From Rhodospirillales bacterium (GTDB lineage Bacteria; Pseudomonadota; Alphaproteobacteria; Micavibrionales; Micavibrionaceae), in NCBI GenBank assembly GCA_023898765.1, contig CP060238.1, positions 992,001 to 1,056,000 of the forward strand: 64,000 nt of DNA. Reading direction: 5' to 3'. Below the pieces are notes generated by a model. That model saw nothing but the letters and a program-made list of their open reading frames with translations, did no database searches and was not told where the DNA came from. Positions 1 to 8,238 of this stretch are shown here, piece after piece (position 1 is the first letter of the stretch; each line of letters opens with the position of its first letter). The translations under genes and the position numbers were made by a program.

Positions 1-2
1 CT

Positions 3-80
3 CTTCTTAAAGAAGCGGAAAAAGATAGCGATGAAAAAGAAGCAGGTTATCGAAAATGCATGGAAGGAGAGGAAGGGTAA
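3..80 (+). CDS. 3' end of a possible gene cut by the window edge
   Basis: This reading frame is open from the left edge and stops with TAA at 78-80. It encodes 25 charged residues ending KCMEGEEG. It is the only forward frame that stays open to a stop just before the minus-strand genes begin, so it may be the tail of a plus-strand gene lying mostly outside the window. If the phage block continues to the left, this would be a phage gene, but nothing in the residues identifies it. It is too short for a firm call. Confidence 0.3.
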   Translation, partial: LLKEAEKDSDEKEAGYRKCMEGEEG

Positions 81-90
81 AGAGATAAGT

Positions 91-549
91 TTAATTATTT
101 GTTTCTGCTCGCACTTGTTGTAAAAGAGATTCAGCTTTTTTCTTATCTTGTGGTACGCCATTTCCTTCATCGTAAAGGGCTGCCAATTCTTTCGCAGCAA
201 GAAAATTACCACGTGAAACAAGGCGGTCAAGAAAGTGCGCTGCGAGATCAGGGCGTCCTGCATGAATGAGGAGTGTTGAATCCAAGTATATTTTTTCGTC
301 TTCTCTTTTTTCTCTTTCCATCAATTTTTTTATTGTACAGGAAATATATTCCTCTCCAACCATGAACCTGAGGGCAGAGCTATCCATGATCCATTCGAGA
401 AAGGAAGAAGGGGAAAAAACTATGAAGGCTGGGCATGTGATATTGAGAGGTAAGGCATTTTGATTTCCCTTTTCATCTTGATTGACGGGGTACATGCCAG
501 CCAAAGCCAGTAGGCCTATACTTCCTAAAAAAAGAATTGTTTTTCTCAT
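91..549 (-). CDS. small exported protein with a Sel1-like repeat
   Basis: A 152-residue protein of unknown function. Residues 1-19 form a signal peptide (MRKTILFLGSIGLLALAGM), so it is probably periplasmic or membrane-anchored. The C-terminal third (about 112-147) looks like one Sel1-type helical repeat, with the diagnostic LAALYDEGNGVPQD followed by KKKAESLL. Such repeats usually mediate protein contacts. The gene is clearly more AT-rich than the phage genes to its right and lies on the opposite strand. It is followed 83 bp away by a second exported protein of similar style (633-1250), so the pair probably came together. The ATG at 549 is chosen because it places the signal peptide at the N-terminus. 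Confidence 0.65.
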   Translation of the reverse strand: MRKTILFLGSIGLLALAGMYPVNQDEKGNQNALPLNITCPAFIVFSPSSFLEWIMDSSALRFMVGEEYISCTIKKLMEREKREDEKIYLDSTLLIHAGRPDLAAHFLDRLVSRGNFLAAKELAALYDEGNGVPQDKKKAESLLQQVRAETNN

Positions 550-632
550 GGAAGAATTTTTGCACAGATATTAAAAAAATATCAACGATATAAAATCGGA
601 AAGAAAGATGTTAGGCTGCGCAGGCGCATAAA

Positions 633-1250
633 CTACTGATTGGTTTCCAACTCCTGTACTTTTTTTTGTACTTTTTCTTTTTGAACTTCTTCTTGAGGAG
701 AGACTGGAGTCTTTAGGTATTGTTTCATCCTGATATGCTTATAGATCTGCAGGGCAATTATGCGGTCTGTTAAAAAGCGGCCCCCATCCGTTTCAAAATC
801 TTCGGCTATTTGAAACAGATCTTCATTAGATAGGCTGCAAAAATCTATCACTTGGGATAAAACAGCTTCATCAGTGGAAGTAGGTTTCCATGTGTCAAAG
901 GACACCGGAAAATGAGGTTTATTTTCAAAAAAAGAAACACATTGTTTTGCTTTGAGCAAAAGTTGAAATTCAGCTATATATCCTCTGAAATAATAGCGCT
1001 CCGCTTTTTTGATGTCGTAATATTCTGTTTCAGGATCGGCGTAGATTTCAGCCAGATAAAAATAGTTTATGCCTTGCGCAAAACTATCCGGTTCATATTT
1101 TTTCATTCTCTTGTGAATGAGCTTTAGCCGTTTCTCTACATTCTCTATTTCATAAGGAAAAATTATTTTGTCTTCATGAAATATAAAAGCGCCCCCGGCA
1201 GCTAAAGAAACGAGGAGTATAAGGCCCGAAAGAAGAAAGGTTTTTTTCAT
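633..1250 (-). CDS. exported hypothetical protein, Sel1-like helical
   Basis: A 205-residue protein of unknown function. It starts with a positively charged end and a hydrophobic stretch (about residues 5-24), a signal peptide or anchor. The rest is helical and rich in Tyr, Glu and Lys. It contains two stretches that resemble Sel1/TPR helices (YFYLAEIYADPETEYYDIKK near residue 43, and IAEDFETDGGRFLTD near residue 147). The last 20 residues are a Lys/Gln/Glu tail, perhaps a coiled coil. Like the gene at 91-549 it is AT-rich and on the minus strand, next to plus-strand phage genes. I do not recognise a family. A cargo (moron) gene of the phage is possible, as is an unrelated host gene. Confidence 0.6.
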   Translation of the reverse strand: MKKTFLLSGLILLVSLAAGGAFIFHEDKIIFPYEIENVEKRLKLIHKRMKKYEPDSFAQGINYFYLAEIYADPETEYYDIKKAERYYFRGYIAEFQLLLKAKQCVSFFENKPHFPVSFDTWKPTSTDEAVLSQVIDFCSLSNEDLFQIAEDFETDGGRFLTDRIIALQIYKHIRMKQYLKTPVSPQEEVQKEKVQKKVQELETNQ

Positions 1251-1336
1251 GGAAAAAACTTTAACATGTATATTTGTGCTTCTTCAAACGGATTTCAGGA
1301 TTAGCAGATCGTAGATCGGCCTATAAACCCATGTGC

Positions 1337-1361
1337 CCGCCTCTTGTGAGGCGGTTTTTTT
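1337..1361 (+). terminator. intrinsic terminator before the phage block
   Basis: A perfect 7-bp stem (CCGCCTC / GAGGCGG) with loop TTGT is followed by seven Ts. The T-run is on the plus strand, so it ends transcripts arriving from the left. No complete plus-strand gene lies to its left in this window, so the transcript it serves must start outside the window. Confidence 0.8.
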
Positions 1362-1386
1362 GTGTCTTCAAATATAAGGAAAAACC

Positions 1387-3285
1387 ATGACACGCATCAG
1401 ACAAGTCAAAACGAATTTTACGGCCGGTGAGGTTTCGCCGGAGCTTTTGGGGCGGGGAGATCTGCGCGCCTATGAAAACGGCGCGCTGACCTTGCGCAAT
1501 TTGTTTATTTTCCCGACCGGCGGCGTGACGCGCCGTGCCGGGCTCTCTTATGTGGATATGGCCGCAGGAGACGGGCGCCTTGTCGCGTTTGAATTCAATA
1601 CGCAGCAAACCTATCTTCTGGTTCTTACGGCGGGGCAAATCGATGTGTATGAAGCCGGCGCCAAGGTTGCGACGCTTGCGGCTCCCTGGCCGTTGAGTGA
1701 AATTCATCAGGTCGTCTGGACGCAAAGCGCCGATACGCTTCTTCTCGTTCATCCGGATTACCCGCCCAAAAAATTTACACGCAGCGGGAGCGGTGTTTTT
1801 TCTCTGGAGGAATGGAGTTTCTTCACGGAAGGGAACGTCATTCAGCAGCCCTTTTATAAATTTGCGCAGAGCGAGGTCACGGTAACTCCGAGCGGGGTTA
1901 GCGGAACCATTACGCTGACGGCGTCGGAGGATGTTTTTGCACCGCTGCATGCCGGTACGCGCCTGCGGGTTGGCGGGAAGGAAGTTGAGGTTACAAGCTA
2001 TAACTCTCCAACCGTGGTCAGTGTGAATGTTATTGAAGATTTGAGTGGAACGGACGCCACCATCGACTGGCAGGAACAGGCTTTTAGCCCTGTGCGCGGC
2101 TGGCCGGTTTCGGTCGCGTTCCATCAGGATCGTCTGGTCATTGGCGGTTCGCGCGATTTGCCTAACCGTTTGTGGTTTTCCCGCAGCGGTGATCTTTTTA
2201 ATTTTGATTTGGGGACGGGGCTGGATGACGAGTCAATTGAATTTTCCATTTTGTCCGATCAGGTGAATGCCATTCGCGGTATCTTTTCCGGGCGGCATTT
2301 GCAGGTTTTTACTTCCGGCGCGGAATGGATGGTAACGGGGGATCCGTTGACGCCGGAGACGGTGCAGTTAAACAGGCAGACGAGGGTCGGCTCTGTTGTC
2401 GAGCGGTATATTCCGCCCGTAACGGTCGATGGAGCGACGCTGTTTGTCGCGCGGAACAAAAGGGAAATTCGCGAGTTTTTATATACGGATGTGGAGCAGG
2501 CTTATCAGGCGACCGATCTGGCGCTTTTGTCCCGCCATATTATAGAAGAACCGGTCGATCAGGATTTTGACGCTATCCGCCGCCTTTTGTTTCTTGTGCG
2601 CGAGGACGGGAAGTTTGCCACGCTGACCGTGTACAGGGCTGAGCAGGTTGCCGCCTGGACCTTGCATGAAACAGCCGGAGAGGTCCGTGCGGTTTGCGTT
2701 GTCGGAGACGATGTTTATCTGCTGGTCAAGCGTGAAGAGATTTATCTTATCGAACGTTTTGAAGAAGGTCTGAATCTGGATTCCGCTTTGACGGGAGAGT
2801 CTGCTACGCCCAAAACAACATGGTCCGGTCTGGATCATCTGGAAGGGGCAAGCGTTTCCATTATTGCGGATGGAACGCCGCAGACGGATAAAACCGTGAC
2901 CGGGGGCAGCGTGACGCTGGACGAGCCGGCCAGCCGCCTTGAAATCGGCCTTTCTTATACGCATATCATCAAACCTCTTCCGCCTTCTGTGGCTGAGGGG
3001 GGAGGGGGCGGACGTAAAACCCGCATGATCGAAGCCATTTTCCGGTTGCGTGAGACGCAGGGCTTAAGGCTGAACGTCGGACGGGGGTTTCAGGATGTTT
3101 CCCTGAAGCAATTCGGTGAAGACGCCATTCTGGATTCGCCGCCGCCGTCCGTAAGCGGAGACGTGCGTGTCCGGGCGCTGGGCTGGCAAAAGGACGGAGC
3201 GGATTCCCTTTGGGAAATCGAGCAGTCCCTTCCTCTCCCTTTCACCCTTTTATCTGTGACAACGGAACTCAAAATAAACGATTAA
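1387..3285 (+). CDS. podovirus tail nozzle / tail tubular protein B-like
   Basis: A 632-residue phage structural protein. The N-terminus (NFTAGEVSPELLGRGDL, then NGALTLRNLFIFPTGG and VTRRAGLSYV) matches the start typical of the tail-tube/nozzle proteins of many podoviruses, functional equivalents of T7 gp12, which form the DNA exit channel of the tail. The body is beta-rich and lacks a signal peptide, as expected for a virion protein assembled in the cytoplasm. It is the first gene of a co-directional late block and is followed 14 bp later by a small helical protein and then a tailspike, as in T7 (12, 13-16, 17). The family is recalled from the sequence pattern, not searched. The portal, capsid and gp11-like genes expected upstream are not in view. 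Confidence 0.75.
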   Translation: MTRIRQVKTNFTAGEVSPELLGRGDLRAYENGALTLRNLFIFPTGGVTRRAGLSYVDMAAGDGRLVAFEFNTQQTYLLVLTAGQIDVYEAGAKVATLAAPWPLSEIHQVVWTQSADTLLLVHPDYPPKKFTRSGSGVFSLEEWSFFTEGNVIQQPFYKFAQSEVTVTPSGVSGTITLTASEDVFAPLHAGTRLRVGGKEVEVTSYNSPTVVSVNVIEDLSGTDATIDWQEQAFSPVRGWPVSVAFHQDRLVIGGSRDLPNRLWFSRSGDLFNFDLGTGLDDESIEFSILSDQVNAIRGIFSGRHLQVFTSGAEWMVTGDPLTPETVQLNRQTRVGSVVERYIPPVTVDGATLFVARNKREIREFLYTDVEQAYQATDLALLSRHIIEEPVDQDFDAIRRLLFLVREDGKFATLTVYRAEQVAAWTLHETAGEVRAVCVVGDDVYLLVKREEIYLIERFEEGLNLDSALTGESATPKTTWSGLDHLEGASVSIIADGTPQTDKTVTGGSVTLDEPASRLEIGLSYTHIIKPLPPSVAEGGGGGRKTRMIEAIFRLRETQGLRLNVGRGFQDVSLKQFGEDAILDSPPPSVSGDVRVRALGWQKDGADSLWEIEQSLPLPFTLLSVTTELKIND

Positions 3286-3299
3286 CGAAGGAGAAAAAA

Positions 3300-3881
3300 A
3301 TGGCAGGACTTACAAATGCGGCCAGTGCCATTGCGCCTGCCGTTCAGGGTCTGAATCTTGCGACAAGTGTCGCGCGAACGGCGACGGATGTACTGGGTAT
3401 AGGAAGCCGTCCGGAAGAGCTTAGGCAAAGCGCTTTACGGGCGGATAACAATCTGGCCTTGCGCCAGCTTCAGGCGCGCCAGAACGAGGCTCTGGCAAAG
3501 TCGCAGGAAGAGGCGGCTTTGGATCGGGAACGTATAGCGGCGGAAGCGGCGGAAGCGGAGTCCCGCCGCCGTCAGGCGCTCAAACGTTCTGTGGCGCGCC
3601 AGCGTGCTCGCTTCGGTTCCAGCGGGATCGAAACAGGAAGCAGCGGGTCTGCCCAGGCTGTTTTGCTCGGGCTTTTCGACGAGTCGGAAGAGGATCGCTC
3701 TCAAAGGGAAAAGCTGGATCGGTTGCGTTTAAATGCGATCGATCAAAACCTGGAGCAGCAGCGTCGTTTGAACGTTCTTCAGCGGACACAGCTTAAAGCC
3801 AGACAGGATCTGGAGGAGAGTATCGCAGGACGTTCGTACGGACGCGAGACATTCCTTGGCCGGCTATTCGGCGCCTTTTAA
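3300..3881 (+). CDS. coiled-coil phage protein, virion-internal-like
   Basis: A 193-residue protein. The ATG at 3300 is preferred over upstream in-frame starts because it has AAGGAG six bases ahead and lies just after the stop of the nozzle gene. Residues 1-45 are small and hydrophobic (Ala, Gly, Val rich), and residues 45-160 are a long Arg/Gln/Glu/Ala-rich helix that should form a coiled coil. The tail is Gly/Arg-rich. The composition and the position between nozzle and tailspike resemble the T7-type internal virion proteins (gp13/gp14 region), which are ejected into the host with the DNA. That role is inferred from position and composition. No family signature was recognised. Confidence 0.65.
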   Translation: MAGLTNAASAIAPAVQGLNLATSVARTATDVLGIGSRPEELRQSALRADNNLALRQLQARQNEALAKSQEEAALDRERIAAEAAEAESRRRQALKRSVARQRARFGSSGIETGSSGSAQAVLLGLFDESEEDRSQREKLDRLRLNAIDQNLEQQRRLNVLQRTQLKARQDLEESIAGRSYGRETFLGRLFGAF

Positions 3882-3912
3882 CTTTTTTTAATATAAAAAC
3901 AGGATATATTTC

Positions 3913-5937
3913 ATGACAACCGAGCATATTAAAATGCCTGCGGTCGCTCCGCTTGTGCGTTACGTCGCCAACGGGACGCAGACCGTTTTCGATTACCCTT
4001 TCCCGGTTTTTTCGGGTGGGGATTTAAAAGTTTATTTTGACGGGGCATCCCAAACGAGCGGGTTTGACGTCTCCGGCGCCGGAGAAACGTCCGGCGGAAG
4101 CGTAACCTTCGATAGCGCCCCCGCAAGCGGGATCGTCATTACGCTGAAGCGCATACTGCCTTTGGAACGCGTTACCGACTTTCTGGAGGGCGGGGATTTT
4201 TCCGCCGCCGCGATTAACAATGAACTGGATTATCTGACCGCCAGTCTGCAGCAACTGGACAGGAGCTTGTCTCCCATGCTGCGCTACGGCGATCACGAGA
4301 CGCCGGGCAATGTGGAAATGCCGGACCGGAGTCTCCGGGCCAACAAGGCGCTGGGCTTTGACGGGAACGGAGATCCTGTGGCGGTATCTCTGGAAGGGGC
4401 CATGGCGGCCCCGGACTTTACGGCGTCCGGCACAGGCGCGGTCACGCGCACCTCTCACGATAAATTTTCCGACAGCATTTCCGTGAAGGATTTTGGCGCG
4501 GCGGGAGACGGGTTGAGCGACGATACACTGGCTATTCAAAAGGCTTTGACGGCCTACGACAGCGTTTACCTGCCGGAGGGAACCTATTTTATCACGGGAC
4601 CGATCACCGTCGGCGAACGTCAGTCTTTAACCGGCGCCGGTTCCACATCTGTCCTGAAATGTCAGGATAACAGCTTTAACGCGATTGAAGTCCCGGCGGA
4701 TTACGCGCGCATTTCCAATCTGCGTATTGAAAACGGCGATGTGGGCATTAAACTTTTCGGCCGGGACCGCCCGTGCGTTCAGGTGTCCGTATCCGGCGTC
4801 ACGATTGTAACGCCGAACACGGGTGTGCAGCTTGACGGATACACGGACGTCAACAAACCCTGTTACTGGAACAGTTTTATCAATGTTCTGGTAGAGCGTC
4901 CTGCCGTGAACGGATTTCATCTGACAAAATCCGGCGCGGGGGATACGCCCAATGCAAACAAATTTTACAATTGCCGGGTTTATTCCCTGGGCGCGGATAT
5001 TACGGGCGCAGGGTTTTATGTTGAACACGGCTCCTTTAATAATTCCCTGATCGATTGTGAGGCCAATGTCAAAGGCACGGCGCAGGGGTGTTTTATTATC
5101 GGGGCGGGATCGAACAAAACGCTTTTGATAAATCCTTATGCGGAAAGCGACAACCTTGTGCCGAATGTCAAACTGGAATCCGGTTCGGTCGAAACGGCGG
5201 TTTACAATCTTCTTTCGGCCAGTGACGGTGCGGCAATCTGGGATTTGTCCGGCGGTGCGTATACGGCTTTCAATGCCGGGTATCCCGATAAAAACCACCT
5301 GCAAAAAACGAGCGTTGTGGATATGAACGCCACGCTTCAGCGCTATGATACGGAGTTTATTGACACCAGCGGCACTGTGACGCTGGATTTATCGCACTCT
5401 GTGCATCTGGTGTCTTCTTTTGGCGGGGCATTGACGGTCGAACTTCCTGCGGCCTCCGGTGCCGCAGGGGTCATGATGGTGATTAAAAAGACGGATAGCT
5501 CCGGCAACGTGATTACGATCAATGAGGATGGCGGCAGCGGGCCGGATGGAAAGAGCTATTATCTGGGCGCGGAAAATGATTTTGTCCAGATGATTTCGAA
5601 CGGCGCGGAGTGGTTCGTTATTTCGTCCAACCGCGCGCCGGGCAATACGCGCTTTTTTGACGGGAGCGGTGTTTACGATATTGATATGGCCGTGGATACC
5701 TATTTACTGTCTTCCTTTGGCGGTGCATTGGAAGCGCGCCTTCCGCCGGCCAATGCTTCCGAGGCTATCGGACGAACGATTACGATTAAAAAGACGGACA
5801 CGTCTGCCAATGTCATTACGGTGAGCGAGCAGGGCGGCAGCGGGCCGGACGGTTTTAACCAGCCTTTAAACGCGCAATATAAAGCCATTACGGTCGTGTC
5901 GAACGGCGGGCAGTGGTATATCATTTCGAAGTTTTAA
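3913..5937 (+). CDS. phage tailspike with pectate-lyase-like beta-helix
   Basis: A 674-residue receptor-binding protein. Residues 14-125 (VRYVANGTQTVFDYPFPVF onward, then FSAAAINNELDYLTASLQQL) resemble the virion-attachment domain of T7-like tail fibres. Residues 188-230 (ISVKDFGAAGDGLSDDTLAI, then VYLPEGTYFITGPI) are the classic entry of a pectate-lyase-3/right-handed beta-helix domain, which runs to about 470. Such tailspikes often bind and cut capsule or LPS; no catalytic residue can be assigned here. Residues 480-674 contain two tandem copies of a roughly 95-residue domain. The gene is flanked by short gaps (31 bp upstream, strong terminator downstream), consistent with being last in a transcription unit. 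Confidence 0.85.
   Translation: MTTEHIKMPAVAPLVRYVANGTQTVFDYPFPVFSGGDLKVYFDGASQTSGFDVSGAGETSGGSVTFDSAPASGIVITLKRILPLERVTDFLEGGDFSAAAINNELDYLTASLQQLDRSLSPMLRYGDHETPGNVEMPDRSLRANKALGFDGNGDPVAVSLEGAMAAPDFTASGTGAVTRTSHDKFSDSISVKDFGAAGDGLSDDTLAIQKALTAYDSVYLPEGTYFITGPITVGERQSLTGAGSTSVLKCQDNSFNAIEVPADYARISNLRIENGDVGIKLFGRDRPCVQVSVSGVTIVTPNTGVQLDGYTDVNKPCYWNSFINVLVERPAVNGFHLTKSGAGDTPNANKFYNCRVYSLGADITGAGFYVEHGSFNNSLIDCEANVKGTAQGCFIIGAGSNKTLLINPYAESDNLVPNVKLESGSVETAVYNLLSASDGAAIWDLSGGAYTAFNAGYPDKNHLQKTSVVDMNATLQRYDTEFIDTSGTVTLDLSHSVHLVSSFGGALTVELPAASGAAGVMMVIKKTDSSGNVITINEDGGSGPDGKSYYLGAENDFVQMISNGAEWFVISSNRAPGNTRFFDGSGVYDIDMAVDTYLLSSFGGALEARLPPANASEAIGRTITIKKTDTSANVITVSEQGGSGPDGFNQPLNAQYKAITVVSNGGQWYIISKF
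5353..5934 (+). repeat. tandem domain duplication at the tailspike C-terminus
   Basis: The last 195 codons of the tailspike hold two copies of one domain (codons 481-572 and 581-674). Both contain LSSFGGAL or VSSFGGAL, then IKKTD.S.NVIT, then a GGSGPDG loop, and both end in W[FY][VI]IS. The two SSFGGAL motifs are 99 codons apart. The copies have diverged at the DNA level, so the duplication is not recent. Confidence 0.85.
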
Positions 5938-5963
5938 AATTTTTGTTCGTTATTTTGTGCGAC

Positions 5964-5990
5964 AAAACCCCGCTCATGGAGCGGGGTTTT
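5964..5990 (+). terminator. strong intrinsic terminator after the tailspike
   Basis: A perfect 12-bp inverted repeat (AAAACCCCGCTC, loop ATG, GAGCGGGGTTTT) ends in four Ts. The A/T flanks make it potentially active in both directions. It separates the tailspike from the terminase/lysis genes, so these probably form a second transcription unit or depend on read-through. Confidence 0.85.
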
Positions 5991-6012
5991 ATTGTGTTTT
6001 AAAAGGACCTGC

Positions 6013-6324
6013 ATGACAAAAGATAAGATAAAGGAAGAAACGCGGCTGTATTTACAGGAGTTTCTTCCGGAAGCGCTTACACGCGCGCTGGACTCCTATC
6101 ATCGTTTTTCAGAGCGTGAGGCGCCGCAGGACGACGCCAAGGCGTTTTCCGCGCACCACACGGCCTGCAAAGTGGCGATTGCCCATATCGAGCTTCTTTT
6201 GAAGCTGGCGAAATGGGCCGAGCTTCCGGATCAGGATTCGGAGAATAACCAGAGTCTGGTGAAGGCTCTTTCCGATGCGGAAGAAAATCTGCGTCATTAC
6301 CATGAAGAATATCCGGATGATTAA
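6013..6324 (+). CDS. small helical phage protein, possible small terminase
   Basis: A 103-residue acidic, helical protein. The start at 6013 has AGGA five bases upstream; an in-frame start at 5992 lies inside the terminator region and is less likely. The sequence (LYLQEFLPEALTRALDSYHR, then HIELLLKLAKWAEL) carries no domain I can name. Its place directly ahead of the large terminase and behind the tailspike matches T7 gene 18, the small terminase subunit, which is of similar size. The assignment rests on gene order only. No helix-turn-helix is obvious. Confidence 0.55.
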   Translation: MTKDKIKEETRLYLQEFLPEALTRALDSYHRFSEREAPQDDAKAFSAHHTACKVAIAHIELLLKLAKWAELPDQDSENNQSLVKALSDAEENLRHYHEEYPDD

Positions 6325-6400
6325 CAGCATTTTTTATAATGTTCTTAATGTGGATTTTTTCTTTTAAAAGGTTGGTTTATCACAACTAGCTTATATTGTT

Positions 6401-7891
6401 ATGTCTGAAATTTATTGCAAAAACGTCGATTTCGGCGTATTTTTAAGCCTATGGAACTCTTGTCAAGGATATACAACACCAGCGATTCACTTTCGAATGG
6501 CGACGTGGCTGCAAAGATGCTGGGAGCGTGGCGACAGGCGTCTGCTGCTCATGGCCTTTCGGGCAAGCGGAAAGTCGACGATCGCCGGGGCGTTCTCGGC
6601 ATGGCTTCTATGTCGGGATCCGGATATGCGTATCCTGGTGTTGTCCGCGCAAGGGTCGCTCGCCCGCAAAATGGCGCGGAACATCCGCAGGATGATCGAG
6701 AGACATCCTTTAACGGCGCATCTCATGCCGAGGAAAGCGGATCAGTGGAGTAACGACCGCTTTACAATCAAACGGAATAAAGAGCTTCGGGACCCGTCCG
6801 TTCTGGCGGCGGGGGTTTCTTCCAACATCACCGGAAACCGGGCGGATATTATTATCTGCGATGATGTGGAGGTTCCAGGGACATGCGATAGTGCAGAAAA
6901 ACGAGAAGGTCTTCGCGAGCGTCTGGCGGAGAACGAATATATTTTAACGCCGGGCGGAATGCAGCTTTATATCGGGACGCCGCATACATGGGATACCATT
7001 TATGCGTCTGCGCCGCGCCCGGATCTGGGGCAGGACGAAATTTTTTTAAAAAACTATAAACGTCTTTGTCTGCCGCTTCTTGACGGTGACGGGAACAGCG
7101 CCTGGCCGGAGCGTTATACGGTGGAGGATATAGAGCGTATCAGGACGCAAACGGGACCGAACAAATTTGCGTCCCAGATGATGCTTCAGCCCGTCAATAT
7201 TGCGGAAGGGCGGCTCGATCCCGCGTTGCTTTGCCGTTACGGGGACAGACTGGTTTATAAGGAAGTACAGAAGAGTGCCAGTCTTCATCTGGGGGCGCGG
7301 AAACTTGTGTCGTGCAGCGCCTGGTGGGACCCGTCCTTTGGCAGCGCGGGCGGGGACGGCAGCGTTTTGGCTGTCGTGTATACGGACGAAGAGGGGGAAT
7401 ACTGGCTGCACCGGCTTGAATATATCAGGTGCGATCCGAACGCTCAGACAGATGAGGCCACACAGCAATGCCAAAAAGTGGCAAGGATCCTCAAAGGTCT
7501 GTTCGCGCCTTCTGTCGTGGTGGAAATAAACGGGATTGGAAAGTTCCTGCCGGCTGTTTTGCGCCGGGAACTGGGCGCGGCCAATACGCCTTGCGCTGTT
7601 TTAGAGGTCAGCAATACGCGCCCGAAAGATTTGCGTATTCTTGAAGCTTTTGACGCGGCGCTGGCGGCGCGCGCGCTGCATGTCCATGCGGGAGTCTATG
7701 ATACGCCCTTCTTGCAGGAGATTCTTGAATGGCGTCCCGGTCTTAAAGGCGCGCGGGACGACGGACTGGACGCAGTGGCGGGCGCTTTGCTGCAGGAACC
7801 CGTCCGCCTGAAAAGGTCCTACGCGACCTCCCGTCCAAACTGGAAGCGCGGCGGAGAAAACCATACGGCACAAACAGATTTTGAGGTTTAG
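6401..7891 (+). CDS. phage terminase large subunit
   Basis: A 496-residue DNA-packaging motor. The N-terminal ATPase has a Walker A at residues 53-60 (FRASGKST) and a Walker B at 150-158 (DIIICDDVE). SSNITGNRAD just before it fits the T7 gp19-like terminase group. The C-terminal half begins at about 305 with CSAWWDPSFGSAGGDGS, the first acidic strand of the RNase H-like nuclease that cuts concatemers, and ends with a GARDDGLDAVAGAL motif that supplies further acidic residues. Length and domain order are complete, so there is no sign of decay. No good ribosome site precedes the ATG; a second ATG at 6497 would remove the N-terminal 32 residues but keep Walker A. Confidence 0.88.
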   Translation: MSEIYCKNVDFGVFLSLWNSCQGYTTPAIHFRMATWLQRCWERGDRRLLLMAFRASGKSTIAGAFSAWLLCRDPDMRILVLSAQGSLARKMARNIRRMIERHPLTAHLMPRKADQWSNDRFTIKRNKELRDPSVLAAGVSSNITGNRADIIICDDVEVPGTCDSAEKREGLRERLAENEYILTPGGMQLYIGTPHTWDTIYASAPRPDLGQDEIFLKNYKRLCLPLLDGDGNSAWPERYTVEDIERIRTQTGPNKFASQMMLQPVNIAEGRLDPALLCRYGDRLVYKEVQKSASLHLGARKLVSCSAWWDPSFGSAGGDGSVLAVVYTDEEGEYWLHRLEYIRCDPNAQTDEATQQCQKVARILKGLFAPSVVVEINGIGKFLPAVLRRELGAANTPCAVLEVSNTRPKDLRILEAFDAALAARALHVHAGVYDTPFLQEILEWRPGLKGARDDGLDAVAGALLQEPVRLKRSYATSRPNWKRGGENHTAQTDFEV

Positions 7892-7894
7892 AAA

Positions 7895-8227
7895 ATGAAT
7901 ACCCTATTTGAAAGCGGACTGGTCTGGTGGATTACGGCCTTCGATCTGCCGGTGATTTCCGGCATGTTCTGGATGATCTGGCGCACGCGTAAAGAATGCA
8001 ACGACTCTCTTTTTCATTTGCACGAAGCGCTGGAGCTCCGGTCCAACCAGCTTCGGGAAGCGCTGTCCGCCTTCAAGCTGGAGGTCGCAAAAAGCTACGC
8101 GTCCGTAGGCGATATGAAGGATCTGGAGTTCCGTATTGTCGGGCATCTCTTGCGCATCGAATCGAAACTCGACCGCACGGCCCTCAAGGCTGCCTCCCTG
8201 CAGGCGGAAAAAACAAACAACACTTAA
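7895..8227 (+). CDS. small membrane protein with coiled coil, lysis cassette
   Basis: A 110-residue protein starting 3 bp after the terminase stop. Residues 8-29 form one transmembrane helix (VWWITAFDLPVISGMFWMIW), followed by a long helical, charged segment (about 35-100) likely to be a coiled coil. One helix plus a coiled coil resembles spanin- or pinholin-like accessory proteins of phage lysis cassettes, and an endolysin and a holin follow directly. The specific role is inferred from topology and neighbours. No family was recognised. Confidence 0.65.
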   Translation: MNTLFESGLVWWITAFDLPVISGMFWMIWRTRKECNDSLFHLHEALELRSNQLREALSAFKLEVAKSYASVGDMKDLEFRIVGHLLRIESKLDRTALKAASLQAEKTNNT

Positions 8228-8238
8228 AGGATAAAATC

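Noticed and set aside
1251..1386. A possible tRNA or attachment site at the left edge of the phage block
   Set aside because: No cloverleaf could be built, and no direct repeat of this region was seen after 9222.
1321..2124. A 267-codon minus-strand frame
   Set aside because: Antisense to the phage nozzle gene, rich in Arg/His, without a recognised domain.
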